64,000 nucleotides of DNA from Malus domestica (GCF_042453785.1 NC_091677.1:32781001-32845000); one strand, 5' to 3'. Shown: positions 1 to 11,088, numbered from the stretch's first letter. Made by a program: numbers and translations. The notes: generated by a model not told the origin, from the letters alone.

Positions 1-1046
1 CCATGATTAGTAGTTACTGGAGAAGGCCCCCACACATCAGAATGAACCAGCTCAAAGGGAACTGTTCTTTTATTGAAACTCAAATGATAAGAAGTACGAT
101 GACTTTTTGCAAGAATGCAATCCTTACACTGGAAATCAGAGTCTGAAACGCCATGAAATAAAGACGGAAGCAATTTTTTTAAATAACCAAAAGACGCATG
201 CCCTAATCGACGATGCCATAACCAGATTGTCTTATACTTGTTTGGGTGGCTACTGCCCACTTGATTTACTCGGCTTGCCGACACATCATCCACATAATAT
301 AACCCTCTCCTCTTAGTACCACGTCCAATTATCGCCCGAGTCTGGATATCCTGAAGTAGGCAAAAAGTGGGAAACATTGACACAACACAATCTAATTGCT
401 CAGTAACTTGACCAACAGAAAGTAGATGATTAGATAATGACGGAACAAGTAGTGCATTGTGAATGGACAAAGATGGAGTAAGAGAAATAGAACCTGCTCC
501 CGTTACAGGAGCAACATCACCATTGGCTGTGATAACATCCTCTTTAGATGGTGGAGTCACGTGATAAAATAATGATGCATCATAAGTCATATGATCTGTA
601 GCTCCAGAATCAATTATCCAACCAGTATCTCTTTTGGTGGATGATATCAAAACAGTACCGATTTTACCTGAGTTTTCCGAGTTATCATTCATTGAAATTT
701 GATCGATAAGAGATAGTGACGGGCCGGTTTCATCCACATTGGACGCTGCCTCCAAAGCCTGCCTCACTGATTGGGCTTCTACCGTGACTTGGTGGGACAG
801 ATTAGGCCTTGGCTGGCCTGCTGAAACAGCCACAATGCCTCTGCCACAGTCAGTTTTTTCTGGTTGGGCTTTAAGTCCAACGTGATCTCCTCCATTCGGT
901 GCTGCTCCTAGTCCAGCAGCTACAACTCTCGCTTGCCCCGAGGTGCTCAACCGAACCCTGAATGGAATGGCGTTGATGTTGGTAGACTCGCCTGGGTTGG
1001 ACACAGCGGCCACGGGAATCAATTCTGCCTTCTGTTGTCCAGCCAT
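1..1046 (-). CDS. copia polyprotein fragment: protease, GAG-pre-integrase, integrase start
   Basis: This is a minus-strand open frame of 348 codons from an ATG at 1046 to the window edge, with no stop. The first 140 or so residues do not look like a normal gag and have no zinc knuckle. The aspartic protease motif WIIDSGATDHMT begins at base 620. It is followed by the GAG-pre-integrase segment (WLWHRRLGHASFGYL, with a downstream CKDCILAKSHR) at about 90-210. The start of the integrase core (FELVHSDVWGP) is at 20-57. These motifs in this order are diagnostic of Ty1/copia Pol. The open frame suggests a fairly young element or an in-frame internal deletion of gag. The ATG is the first in frame I could support. 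The true start in an intact relative would lie further upstream in gag. Confidence 0.8.
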   Translation of the reverse strand, partial: MAGQQKAELIPVAAVSNPGESTNINAIPFRVRLSTSGQARVVAAGLGAAPNGGDHVGLKAQPEKTDCGRGIVAVSAGQPRPNLSHQVTVEAQSVRQALEAASNVDETGPSLSLIDQISMNDNSENSGKIGTVLISSTKRDTGWIIDSGATDHMTYDASLFYHVTPPSKEDVITANGDVAPVTGAGSISLTPSLSIHNALLVPSLSNHLLSVGQVTEQLDCVVSMFPTFCLLQDIQTRAIIGRGTKRRGLYYVDDVSASRVNQVGSSHPNKYKTIWLWHRRLGHASFGYLKKLLPSLFHGVSDSDFQCKDCILAKSHRTSYHLSFNKRTVPFELVHSDVWGPSPVTTNH

Positions 1047-1205
1047 CGCAACAATGTTTTGGGGATAGATTGGGTTAGATTTTTCGCAGCTTTGATGTTT
1101 ACAAAGGCTGCAGTTTGATTTTTTTCTGTTTCTAACACAGTCTAGGGTTCAGACTATGAGAGAGTTTGCTGGGAATTTGTTGACTGTCGAAGGCAGGCCA
1201 AACCT

Positions 1206-1217
1206 GCTCTGATACCA
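1206..1217 (-). other. retrotransposon primer binding site
   Basis: The minus strand reads TGGTATCAGAGC, the usual copia primer binding site complementary to the 3' end of initiator tRNA-Met. It lies just inside the LTR, fixing the element's orientation and the LTR's inner edge. Confidence 0.85.
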
Positions 1218-1219
1218 AG

Positions 1220-1422
1220 ATAGAATTCTAGGGTTTTCATGAATATTAATCTGATTATTATTTTTATTCTTCTCACATAGAGTAATATATATATACTTAT
1301 ACAATCCCCTACCAACTAGGAAGTAAATATCCTAAATATATTAGGATATCAATTACATACTCAAAATATCCCTACATTCCTTATTCCAAATGTAGACTCA
1401 CGCAACAGAGAATAATACAACA
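1220..1422 (-). repeat. copia 5' LTR (about 200 bp)
   Basis: On the minus strand the LTR would begin TGTTGTATTATTCTC at 1422 and end close to 1220, next to the primer binding site. It is AT-rich and contains TATA-like runs near 1290. The inner end is degenerate, without a clean CA, so that boundary is approximate. The partner LTR lies outside the window. Confidence 0.65.
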
Positions 1423-2990
1423 GCCATAGTCTCTTGTTTTTGCCAAGGTTTTTAAGGCTCGTTATTTCTCTACTAATTTTCTACAGGCTCCGGTAAAACC
1501 CAACGCATCGTACTGCTGGAGATGTGTGATGGCATCTAGAATAATCATTCAGAAATGCGCTAGGTGGAGGGTCGGAGATGGTTTGCATATTAAAATATGG
1601 GGTGATAGTTGGTTGCCTAGGAAGAAATTATACAAAGTTCTTAGTCCTAGACCGATGGGGGTGCATCCCATTCTTACAGTCAGATCGTTAATGGTGGACC
1701 TCAATGGTCTTCAATGGAATACGAATTTAATCCAAAGTTGGTTTATGAAGGAAGATGCAGGTCTGGTTATGAGTATTCCATTGAGTTTATTTTATCCACC
1801 TAATATGTTAATTTGGACAAAGGAACCTAAATGCTTGTGTACAACCAAAACCGCCTATTTTGTTGCACGATTATGTAATGGGATTGATGGTGACAAACCG
1901 ATGGGATCTTCGATGACTGCGGAGACAAAATTCCTTTGGAAAGCTTTGTGGTGAGCTACGGTTCCAGGGAAAGTTAAGATTTGTGTTTGGCGTGGTTGTA
2001 TGGATGCGCTGTCATCCAAGGTAAATCTGAAACGACGACAAATCCTTACGGAGGATGTCTGCGTGTTCTGTGATAAGGAGGCAAAGACAATCAAACATGC
2101 CTTGCTTCACTGCTCTATATCTGCTGCTATCTAGTTTGCGAGTCCTTCGGGGCTTCATACGTCCCACCAATGTGAGGATAGACTAGGTGGTTGGATGACA
2201 TATATGGCTCAATCGCTATCCAATGAGAGTTTTGATTTGCTGCTCATATTATTGTGTAGTATATGGAAGGGCGCGCAATTATTTTTTGTGGACAGGTGCA
2301 GAGGTATCTCCTTTGGAGATTCAACTTAAAGCTCACACTTGGTTGCTGGAATACAAAAAATGGAATAAGGGGAAACCCTAAGGAAACACGAAACGAGTTC
2401 AGAAATGGCAGAAATCGAATTTTGGTTGGATAAATGTAATTTTGATGCAGCATGGGATGAGGTTCAATCACGTGGAGGCATTGGGGTGGTGATTAGGAAC
2501 GCGTATGAGGTGTTTTTAGCAGTTACAGTGGTCCGATTGGGTGGAATTTATTCTCCGTTGCATGCAGAAGCTGTTGCTGCACGTCCAACAGTTGTGTTTG
2601 CACATCAATGGTCGATAGAGCATGTGGAGGTGGAAGGCGATGCACTCATGGTGATTTATGCAATCCAAAACAGTGGGATATCACATAATGGAAAGTTTCA
2701 TTTGGCCACTGCGAGACGAATAAGATGGCTCACTGCCTAGCAAGATTCAGTTTAACTCTTGATCATCCGGTCTCATGGTTTGAGAAACCTCCTGATGTTA
2801 TTTCAGACCTTTTATTGGAGGATAGTGTTAGTGGTTAAATTGTTGGTGTGGGTCACTTTTTTTTCTTTTGATCAGGTTAAAATCCCTAAGAAGGTTTTTA
2901 TCGAGGCTCATTGTTAAAACCCTATCCTCTATTTTTGTACGTTCATCTCTCTATTCAATGAATATTGTACTTCACTTCAAAATATAGTCA
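1423..2990 (+). pseudogene. LINE (L1-type) ORF2 3' end: zinc-binding RT tail plus RNase H
   Basis: Plus-strand remnant of a plant L1 element. The first part (about 1447-2150) translates to the zf-RVT region downstream of reverse transcriptase, with FKARYF followed by a WRVGDGLHIKIWGDSWLP-type motif and then a Cys-rich segment (CVFCDKEAKTIKHALLHC). Stops and frame changes occur at about 1953, 2130 and 2390. A plant RNase H-like domain follows at 2440-2740 (NFDAAWD, GGIGVVIRN, HAEAVAAR, VEVEGDALMVIYAI). The tail to about 2990 resembles an L1 3' UTR (TTCAATGAATATTGTACTTC). The 5' part is missing at the copia LTR boundary. Not functional. Confidence 0.8.
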
Positions 2991-3198
2991 CATGTTTATA
3001 AAAGATTATTAAACACTCAGAAGCCGAGTTTTTTTTTTGTTGAAAGTACTTTTATAAAAAATTTATACTAAACACTCAAATGATTTATCTTATATATGTT
3101 TATTTTCACTGCATAGCAAATTTTTTTTTTTTAATTTTTAAAAACCCAATAATAGCAAACTAGTACTAAATGGTTATGCCGCAACTGACGACATTTGG
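2991..3198. other. AT-rich intergenic sequence
   Basis: No gene is visible. There are poly-T and poly-A runs between the LINE tail and the MITE at 3199. Confidence 0.5.
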
Positions 3199-3346
3199 GG
3201 ACTTGGATCCTCTCCTGAGCTAATGGAGAGGATCCTCCTGACCACTAATTATGGACCGTTGAATTTTTATCCAACAGTTACAAACATGATCGATGATTAT
3301 TGCTCAGGAGGATCCTCTCCATTAGCTCAGGAGAGGATCCAAATCC
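3199..3346. mobile_element. Mutator-type MITE, 148 bp
   Basis: Terminal inverted repeats of about 45 bp are nearly identical. The left begins GGACTTGGATCCTCTCCTGA and the right, reverse-complemented, begins GGATTTGGATCCTCTCCTGA. Each TIR is itself quasi-palindromic around CTAATGGAGAGGATCC. The element is bracketed by a perfect 9-bp duplication GACATTTGG (3190-3198 and 3347-3355), typical of Mutator-like elements. There is no coding capacity. It lies about 1.5 kb upstream of PLA1a. Confidence 0.9.
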
Positions 3347-3355
3347 GACATTTGG

Positions 3356-4810
3356 TGACATAAAATTATTTTCATGACTAACGAAGGGGTCTTCTTATCA
3401 CTTGCAAGAGCCACGGGAAGGCAGTCCCAAAAGATACCAATTGGCTTGACTAGGAGAAAGGGTCGATGAATACAACTTTTGCTTATTTTATTTACAATTG
3501 GTACCTTGGACGCAATTAAGAAAAACACTTTATATTAACACTCAATAAATTTCATATACTTAATACATTTCACATCTGTTTTTTTAATTAAAACTTATCT
3601 TATTACATTCCACAATCTTCCGCATAATATCTCATACTTCACATTCTTAATATCCACCTTACGAGACCTGCAAACTTAAACTCAGATCAACAGTTATAAT
3701 CTTCCTCAACCCACCACCCAAAAAATTCAGTAAAACAAAACAAACTAACATTTTACAACAAACTCCACTTGAGCCACCACGTGAAAACCACTAAAATCTA
3801 GAAAATCTTCAAATAAAGAATCAAAGAATATAAATTTAAATTTACAACTCAATCAGATTAGAGTTCATCTTAGATTCAAAATTACTTCTCTTCGTGACGT
3901 TGTCGGAGATATCGATACCTCGATGAAGAGCAGGATTTCGAGATTTGGTAGGGTCGGCTAGCGATGGTCGTTTTCTCGTCGACGGTGCCTGTGGAGGATG
4001 GGGGATGGACGGAAGGGGGAAGGAAGGTGAGGATGGATGTGCGAACTCCTTCTCAGCGTCAAAATCTCAGAAATTCCATGATTCGATCCGCAATGAACGG
4101 CGGCAAACAGCGTGAAATCTAGGTGGGTCTAGTTCTTGTCATCGAGAACAGTGGAACGATGGTGGTGGCGACGATGCTTGTCGCCGGAGTTCGCCGTAAA
4201 GTCACCTGGGAAGCTCGACCAGGAAACGAGTCGGGGCAGACAGAAGGGAAAAGAGGTCATATTGGGGGAGACGGGAAGCGTGAGGCCTGTGAGGGTGATG
4301 AGTTGGTAGGGTGGGTCCACAATTTTTTATAAAAATATTTAAAATGTTTTTTTTTAACATTTAATTAATTTTTTAATTTAGTTTGGCTAGGGAGTGGGTT
4401 CTACGTCAACATTTAACAGAAAAATCGACGGAAATCTGACATTGCAACAAATTCATAAGATGAGGTATACATTGTAATTTTTAAAACATAAGATATGAGA
4501 TTGTGATACGATCCATAATTGAGATAATTTTGTGTAATTTACTCTACTTTTATAAAGCTTAATGACATGGAAAAAGAGAAGGGATTGGGTAAGGAGGGAT
4601 TGGCATATACGAAAGTGCAATGAAGGTTTTCAAAGGTGGGGGTGTGTTGGATAATTAAGAGGTAAGTTCTAGGAAGAGAAAGAGAAGGTTCAGTTCAGAG
4701 CGATGGTCAGCAAAAGCAGGCTTAAATAATTACATCGACTACGTACTGCTTCCATAGATTCCCTATATATATATGATATATATCTACTCGGCTAGATTCC
4801 CACACAAAAG
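3356..4810 (+). promoter_or_regulatory. PLA1a upstream region with a ~1-kb insert
   Basis: Bases 3356-3525 match the PLA1b upstream region (about 12865-13110), and 4730-4810 match 13130-13217. The stretch from about 3530 to 4560-4720 has no counterpart there. It is an unclassified, probably transposon-derived insert, with AT-rich edges and a GC-richer core at 3890-4320. A 69-codon frame inside it (4123-4332) has no recognisable domain. A TATA-rich run at 4764-4783, 28-47 bp before the ATG, is the likely core promoter. Confidence 0.6.
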
Positions 4811-6124
4811 ATGGGAAACAATAATGCTAAACATACAAAAATAACAAGCCATCCTCTCCCTCCGACGCCCATGGCCACCAACCAAACAGCTGATCATCCA
4901 GCAGCTGCATGGTCAGAGCTTCTAGGCTCAAACAACTGGGATGGCCTCTTGGACCCTCTAGACCTCAATCTCCGAACCCACATCCTCCGCTGCGGCAACT
5001 TCTGCCAGGCCACCTACGACGCCTTCAACAACGACCAAAACTCCAAGTACTGCGGATCCAGCCGCTATGGCAAACACTCCTTCTTCGACAAGGTCATGCT
5101 CCAAGACGCCGCCAACTACCAAGTCTCTTGCTTCCTCTACGCCACCGCCCAAGTCAGCGTCCCCGAAGCCTTGCTTCTCCACTCCCAGTCCCGTGAGTCG
5201 TGGGATCGCGAGTCTAACTGGATCGGCTACATCGCTGTCACCACCGATGAAGTCAGCAAAGCCATCGGTCGGCGTGAAATCTACGTCGCATGGCGCGGCA
5301 CGATTAGAAACTACGAGTGGATTAATGGGATGGGAGCTGAGCTGGAGTCCGTGGAGAATATCTTAGGTTCTTCTCATGCCAATGGCCATCAAAATCACCA
5401 TGACAAGGATGACGATGAAGATGAAGAAGAAGTGCCGAAAGCCATGAGGGGTTGGCTTACAATGTACATTTCCAACGACCCGAAATCCCCGTTTACAAAA
5501 ACAAGCGCCAGAGTTCAACTTGTGACAAAAATCAACGAGCTGAGGAACAAGTACAAGGACGAGAAGCTGAGCATAACCATGACAGGACACAGTCTCGGTG
5601 CGAGTTTATCGGTTTTGAGCGCTTTCGATTTGGCCGAAAATGGGGTATCCGATATCCCAATTGCGGTTTTTGTATTTGGTTGTCCACATATCGGAAACAA
5701 GGCACTGAAAAGGCGGATTGAGAGGCACCCGAATCTGAAGATACTGCATATTAAGAACACCATCGATGTTATTCCGCACTATCCGGTTCATGTAATGGGG
5801 TACCGGAAGGTCGGGACGGAGCTTTTGATTGATACGAGGAAGTCGCCATTCTTGAAGGAGTCGAAGAATCCGTTCGACTGGCATAACTTGGAAGGGATGC
5901 TGCATGTGGTGGCCGGGTGGAACGGGGAGGAAGGGGATTTTGAGCTAAGGGTGAAGAGGAGCGTGGCGTTGGTGAACAAGTCTAGTGATTTTCTCAAGGA
6001 GGAGTGTCATGTGCCGGCGGTGTGGTGGGTGGAGAAGAACAGAGGGATGGTGCTTGATGAGAGCGGCGGGGAGTGGGTGTTGCCTTCGCCGTCTGATGAG
6101 GATCTACCGGTCCCTGAGTTTTGA
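4811..6124 (+). CDS. class II phospholipase A1 (DAD1-like acylhydrolase), copy a
   Basis: Intact single-exon gene for 437 residues. It belongs to the class II plant phospholipase A1 family (PLA1-II, DSEL-like), cytosolic lipases that release fatty acids from the sn-1 position of glycerolipids. No transit peptide is evident: the N-terminus is MGNNNAKH followed by a Thr/Pro-rich stretch. The lipase_3 core spans roughly residues 130-400, with the oxyanion region YVAWRGT, the nucleophile elbow GHSLGAS (Ser261), the acid residue in NTIDVIPHYP (Asp319), and the His region DWHNLEGMLH (His358/His365). A Glu/Asp-rich loop (DKDDDEDEEEVPKA) precedes the core MRGWLTMY segment. The start fits a TATA run 28-47 bp upstream. 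It converges on the MBF1 remnant downstream and is a tandem duplicate of the gene at 13218. Confidence 0.93.
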   Translation: MGNNNAKHTKITSHPLPPTPMATNQTADHPAAAWSELLGSNNWDGLLDPLDLNLRTHILRCGNFCQATYDAFNNDQNSKYCGSSRYGKHSFFDKVMLQDAANYQVSCFLYATAQVSVPEALLLHSQSRESWDRESNWIGYIAVTTDEVSKAIGRREIYVAWRGTIRNYEWINGMGAELESVENILGSSHANGHQNHHDKDDDEDEEEVPKAMRGWLTMYISNDPKSPFTKTSARVQLVTKINELRNKYKDEKLSITMTGHSLGASLSVLSAFDLAENGVSDIPIAVFVFGCPHIGNKALKRRIERHPNLKILHIKNTIDVIPHYPVHVMGYRKVGTELLIDTRKSPFLKESKNPFDWHNLEGMLHVVAGWNGEEGDFELRVKRSVALVNKSSDFLKEECHVPAVWWVEKNRGMVLDESGGEWVLPSPSDEDLPVPEF

Positions 6125-7024
6125 CAGGTAATGGTGGCGGTGGGACAAAGCGGAAGTGGTGGGTTCCGCCTTCATAGGTTCAAGTCAATGGCTGATATGC
6201 AGTACTATAATGTTGTTTGTCCTGTTTTAAGTTGTCTGTAACTGAGTAGGTCTCTTTTGTTTAATGTGTGTCATTTTCACGGGGTGTTTCATATATTTTT
6301 AGATAGGTGATTGGATAAATTAAACGAAAAAACGACAAGATTTAAGAGAGTATGTGAGAGAATAAAAAGTGTGTGTTATGAAATTTGAGATTAAATTAAT
6401 GGATTTACCTAATCCATACATTAGAGAGAGATCAAACCAATGCTTATTATTATTAATTGACTGCTTGCTTTTGGGGGTGATCAGTCTTTATTTATATATA
6501 CGAATTGATTGATTAAGACATTATGACTTCGTTTGATAGGAAGGACTAACCTAGATAGGATTATTTATGACATTTAAGGTATTTTGAAGGAAAAAATGAA
6601 CAAATTTTTTTATATTTTGTCTAAGTTGAAGGTTACTTATGAAAAAAAAATCTTTAGTAGTTCCTGCAAAAATAGTAGGATTAACAATGGATCTCTTCTT
6701 TATGAGGAACCTTCAACTTGGATAAATTAGGGAGTTGGCATCTATTTTTGCCTTTAAAATGTTTTTAATATATTGAAGAATCCTATCCAAACTAATCATC
6801 ACTGTCAAAAGAAGTCCCAAGTGTAGATTGTGTAGTACTGCAACATTATCGAACGTGAGTTTTGGCGAGAGGCTGTGGTGTATCGTGATCGCTTGGTTGG
6901 GAAGGTTTACAATGGCAAACTTATGGATCTCGATGAGCTAGGCTAGATCGTTTTTATCAGATTTTGGGACATCACCAACAAAGATATTGCATTTAGCTAC
7001 TGAAATAACATGGCATGACTTTCA
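6125..7024. other. PLA1a-MBF1 intergenic region
   Basis: This is the 3' UTR and intergenic sequence duplicated in unit B (14544-15466) and partly in unit C (about 18740-18985). The stretch 6525-6800 resembles a short inverted-end repeat, with GATAGGAAGGACTAA near the left and an inverted TTAGTTTGGATAGGAT near the right. A related, more degenerate version sits at 14990-15210. The strip at 6850-7020 (GTATCGTGATCGCTTGGTTG and AACAAAGATATTGCATTTA) is the part best shared with unit C. Confidence 0.5.
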
Positions 7025-7580
7025 TGTTGAATCTCACATCGGCCTTACTAAAAGATAAGTAAGAGTTTAAATATCTTAACTTCACTCTAACTAACACAGA
7101 GATCTTTTGATATAAAACTTCACACCTAACGGATTGTGCATGTGATAATTACCAAGTTGGAGACAAAATCGGTGTTGTTGAAAGTAAGCCTTTGGCCAAT
7201 CTCTCTGATAATTCTACACGGTATCAAAGTCACAGAGTGGGCCCGTACTGTATAGCCACGTGATGGGTGGGCTCCCTTGGCCCCACACGATTATGGTGGG
7301 TCCCTTGGCCCCGCGTGCAGGTTGAGTCCTCTTATCTCCACATGGTTGCCGATGTATGGATCTTCCATATGTAACCCACTAATTGGGTCCCACATGAAGG
7401 GACGTGTTGAACCCCACATCAATTATACTAAAAGATAATTAATAGTTAGTTTAAATATCTTAACTCCACTCTAACTAACATCGAGACATTTTGTGATAAA
7501 ATCTCACACCATAAAATTTCATATTTGACAGATTGTGCGGGTGGTAATTATCAAGTTGGGGACAATATTGGTGTTATTAC
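7025..7580 (+). mobile_element. TRIM (short non-autonomous LTR retrotransposon)
   Basis: Two related terminal repeats begin TGTTGAATCTCACATC (7025) and TGTTGAACCCCACATC (7405). Both share the internal AAATATCTTAACT and ACTCTAACTAACA stretches. The first ends TTCTACA at 7218 and is followed at once by GGTATCAAAGTC, a degenerate initiator-tRNA-Met primer site. Only about 185 bp separates the LTRs, with no coding capacity, as in TRIMs. The second LTR loses its last 35 bp or so. Flanking sequence resumes at about 7581, as shown by comparison with unit C near 18986. I found no 5S-like block, so I do not call it Cassandra. Confidence 0.75.
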
Positions 7581-9545
7581 ATTCCATTGCCCCAATAAGC
7601 ATTGAGTTCTGCACATTGCCGAGCGAGTACCAAATGCGATGAGGCGGATTAGGGACAGCAACACCCGCTATGATAACAGTATCAACATGTAGATAGGTGA
7701 AATTGTTTGCAAACTCGTCATTTGAGGAAATATTCTTAGAAAACACAAAAGGTACGTCCTACACCAAACACACGACCTTTGAAATATAACACTACATAAT
7801 GAGGTGCAGCTTATTGGTTCAAACTTTAACTACAGATTGCAGTGCAACAGATCAGTTCAAACTTAAGCTCATATCGCACGCTCAGCTTCATTTTCTTTCC
7901 AGGCTTCCTTACTTCTTTCGACACAGCTTCGCTCCAAGTGCTCTCTCCAACTTGGTAATCACCTGCTGATTTGGAATCGCCTTCCCAGATTCATGCTCTT
8001 GGATCACTTGAGGCTTCTCATTGATGATCTGCAAATAACCCCGTGATCATCATCAGTAATTGTGTACACGTGCGTGTGTGAGAGAGACAGAGATAATGAA
8101 ATATTAATATTGGAGTTGTTGTACTAACAGTAATATAAAACACCAAGATAAATGGTTGGTGGAAGAGGCCACGGGTAGATGCCTTAGTTGGGATATATGA
8201 GAGAGAGCGCAAAAATGTGTGTGCAAGCATAGCTTGTCACCACAGTGTGCAAGTCAAGAGCTTGTCACCAGAAACTGTGGAGTTAGAAACAAACCTAGAC
8301 TCTAAACACAGAGCCGGCCTATATGAGTTCCAAGAAACACCAACAATCATGAAATGAAGGAAAACAAATTTGGACTCCAATGGAGCCGACTTCTGAGTTT
8401 CGAAGTTTATATTTTTCTTCTTCTCTTCCTTGTCAAAATTCCAACAAGAGATAGATAGATACTTGAGCAAGTTGAGCCTGGGTACGCTTCTTACCAGTTC
8501 GAGCTTGCATGATAGCTTTCTTCAGCTCACTTGGCACACGTTCATCTATTTCAAAATCAGATGACACTAAAGCACGAAACCAAATAGTAGACAAGAGAAA
8601 AACCATCCAGGCAAACAACAAATAAATAACTTTGCTGGATTGCTTCAATATATTTCAGCTGGAAAAGAACCAGAACATAGATTCAAAGAATATATATTAA
8701 ACCAGATTGAGGAGCCCATGCTGGCTCTAATTGTGGAGGGGAGAGTACGCAAGGACAAGCACACATACATTAATATAATTGTAATTATAACTCTATAACT
8801 AAAATAGAGAGATGTAAAAGGACTACAAACTTTTCCATTGGCACCAAAACAAGCCATAGCATATGTCTAAACCACACGTTATGTTGAGCGAGGTCAAGAG
8901 TAAGGAAAACTTCAGAGAAAGCAAACATACAACGAAGAGAATCTTAGAATACCACTAGTGCATATGAGAGAACAACAACAAAGTCTTATCCTGCTAAGTG
9001 TTGGCTACTAGAGAGGACAACCGATGCCAAAAAATATCATAGCTACATATATAACAACAACCAAAAATGATCTGTGAAGCAAAGGACTTTATTGTTTTAG
9101 CCTCTATGTTTGTCTATAGCCAGTTAGGTCCAATGAACTACTGAAAAGCATCCTGGCACCAAGTCAAACCATGAACTCTCCTCCTCCCATCCGCATTCCT
9201 CGATGTAACGGTCATGTCAAGATAGCAACAGTATTGGGGAAGAAAGAGGAGAGAAAGACGATGGACCCTGGGGGGGTTCAACTCCAAAGTTCGATTTCAA
9301 ATTGAAATGAAGAGGATTCAAGGAGCAGTACATACACACATTATATGTATGAAGAAACGAACCATGCAACCAACTTGGCAAAAGAAACAATAGGCCAGAT
9401 GCCACACTCTAGTGTTCCTGCAACTGCAGGGTCTTCGGAATATAAACGGTATACAGCCTCAAACCCACTTGTAAAGGGGTTGTTTCCCATTTCAAACCCG
9501 TGACCTCAGAGTTCAATGGAGCAAACCATACAAATGCGCTGAAAG

Positions 9546-11088
9546 AATTTTTACCACCTACAAAAGTAGGGATAAAAATATTTAAAAATACTTGCAAAGG
9601 TGCAAGGTTATCGTAGTATAGTTGGCTCTAGCAAGGTCTTTCTCCATAGGGATTGAATGAATAATTTATGTTAAAACCAAATCTTAATTAATTATTTGAA
9701 AACAAAGTTTGAAAAAAGGTGATTTTATGACCTAAAATATTAAAAACGAATTTAATTAAAAACAATTAAATAAATTGAGAAAGTAAAGAAAACAAAAGAA
9801 AATAGTTTTGAAAATAAATTTGAGCACTAGGGTTCCACCATCACCTTAAAAATCATACGTAGTTCTTCCAATTACTTATGACTTACCCATTCAATGCATA
9901 TTTTGAAGGTTAGGTTTTCCTAAAGCATGTCATACTTGAAACCTCCAACATAAAACATATATTTAACATACAACCCATCTGTAGCGTCTAGATCGAATGT
10001 GAACATGCAAAACTCATTAAGTTTTGTGAAAACTTTTTAAAAAACCATGTAACCCTTATGACGTGTCGTCGATCCTAAAAACTTACACATATTAGCCACA
10101 AGAAGCCTTCGTCAATTTCAGGGACAATCCCCCTCCAAAATTGCATCAAATTACTTTTCTAAATATCCTAATGGTGGCCAATCATCAAGACAAGTAGATA
10201 GTTTTAAACACGGTGATTAATAATTCAAAACTGCATGCATAATATCATAAATAAATTGAAAAGAAACTACATATTCTTGCTAAGGCTTATGACCTAACCC
10301 TAACAAACGAAATTAGTTACTAACAATCATAAAACAAAATATCATTAAGAACATAGATAGAAAACACCTTGAAAATAAATTTGAATCGTCAAAAGCTCTC
10401 TAATCAGAATTCTCCAAAGTAATGCGTTCTTCTTTTCTCTTACCCTAATGGCTAAATAGCCTTATTTATATACTACAAAATAAAACCCTAACTAGAAAAG
10501 GTCTTCTAAAAACTAGGAAACATAATAGAATAAGATAACTAGGAAATAAAAGGTTTCCTATTTAAACTAAAATTCAGACTGCAGATAAAATCCATCTTTT
10601 GACCAACCAAATCAACTCCGATTTGGTCCCAAAATATCTCTTTTTAAATCTTGAGACATCCCTAACAAATCCTCAGAAGGAATCTTCCTCAAAATATGCC
10701 ATCTTGACCTTCAAAGTACTCAAAACGTCAAGAAACGTCAATTCGAAAAATCTGCACTTTGGGCCTTTATTTAATCACCATGGTCAAACGGCATGGTAGA
10801 AACGTGGACAACACAACTCATGTAAGGTCCCTCCTCTCATTAATTCATTATCAACACACCCTCTCACATAGGACGAATTTTCAAGTCTGCGTGGACAACA
10901 CAACTCAGGTGACATGAAGCGTGTGTGAGCGTTGGACAATGTGGGACAACCTACTCTGGCACCCTGAAGAAAGTTGAGGTTCTACTATAAAACTAATTGG
11001 CAATATAGGGAGTAGCACAACCTCTTATAAACCCTTGCAAAGTTTCTCCTCTCATTAATGTGAAACTCTTTTACCTTCATATCCTCAC
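9546..11088. mobile_element. unclassified repetitive insertion(s) replacing MBF1 exon 2
   Basis: This stretch has no counterpart in the two intact MBF1 genes, whose sequence stops matching at about 9545 and resumes at about 11089. It is AT-rich without a domain-bearing frame. One part (about 9600-9660) has CTCCATAGGGATTGAATG, resembling the non-coding motif found near the ends of many plant LTR elements. The last 280 bp (about 10800-11080) resembles a short LTR-type sequence on the minus strand. Probably two nested non-autonomous retroelements, but the family is not resolved. Confidence 0.5.

Larger units (their letters stand above)
1..1422 (-). mobile_element. Ty1/copia retrotransposon, 5' part, running off the window
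   Basis: Read on the minus strand, this is the 5' LTR, primer binding site and start of the coding region of a copia element. The order from high to low coordinates is LTR (about 1220-1422), primer binding site (1206-1217), a short leader, then one open frame that leaves the window at base 1. The protease and the start of integrase lie within about 1.2 kb of the primer site. A normal gag of roughly 300 residues or more with a CCHC zinc knuckle therefore does not fit, and I see none. The element abuts a LINE fragment at about 1423, so it may have inserted into that LINE. The other end is outside the window. Confidence 0.85.

Noticed and set aside
4123-4332. 69-codon open frame in the PLA1a promoter insert
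   Set aside because: No recognisable domain, an overlapping antisense frame of similar size, and it sits in a GC-rich piece of a repeat-like insertion.
4909-5366. Arg/Pro/Ser-rich open frames overlapping the phospholipase gene (and the same in copy b)
   Set aside because: They are alternative frames of a conserved lipase coding region with biased third positions.
7025-7580. Cassandra-type TRIM carrying a 5S rRNA promoter
   Set aside because: I could not find a 5S-like internal control region in either LTR.
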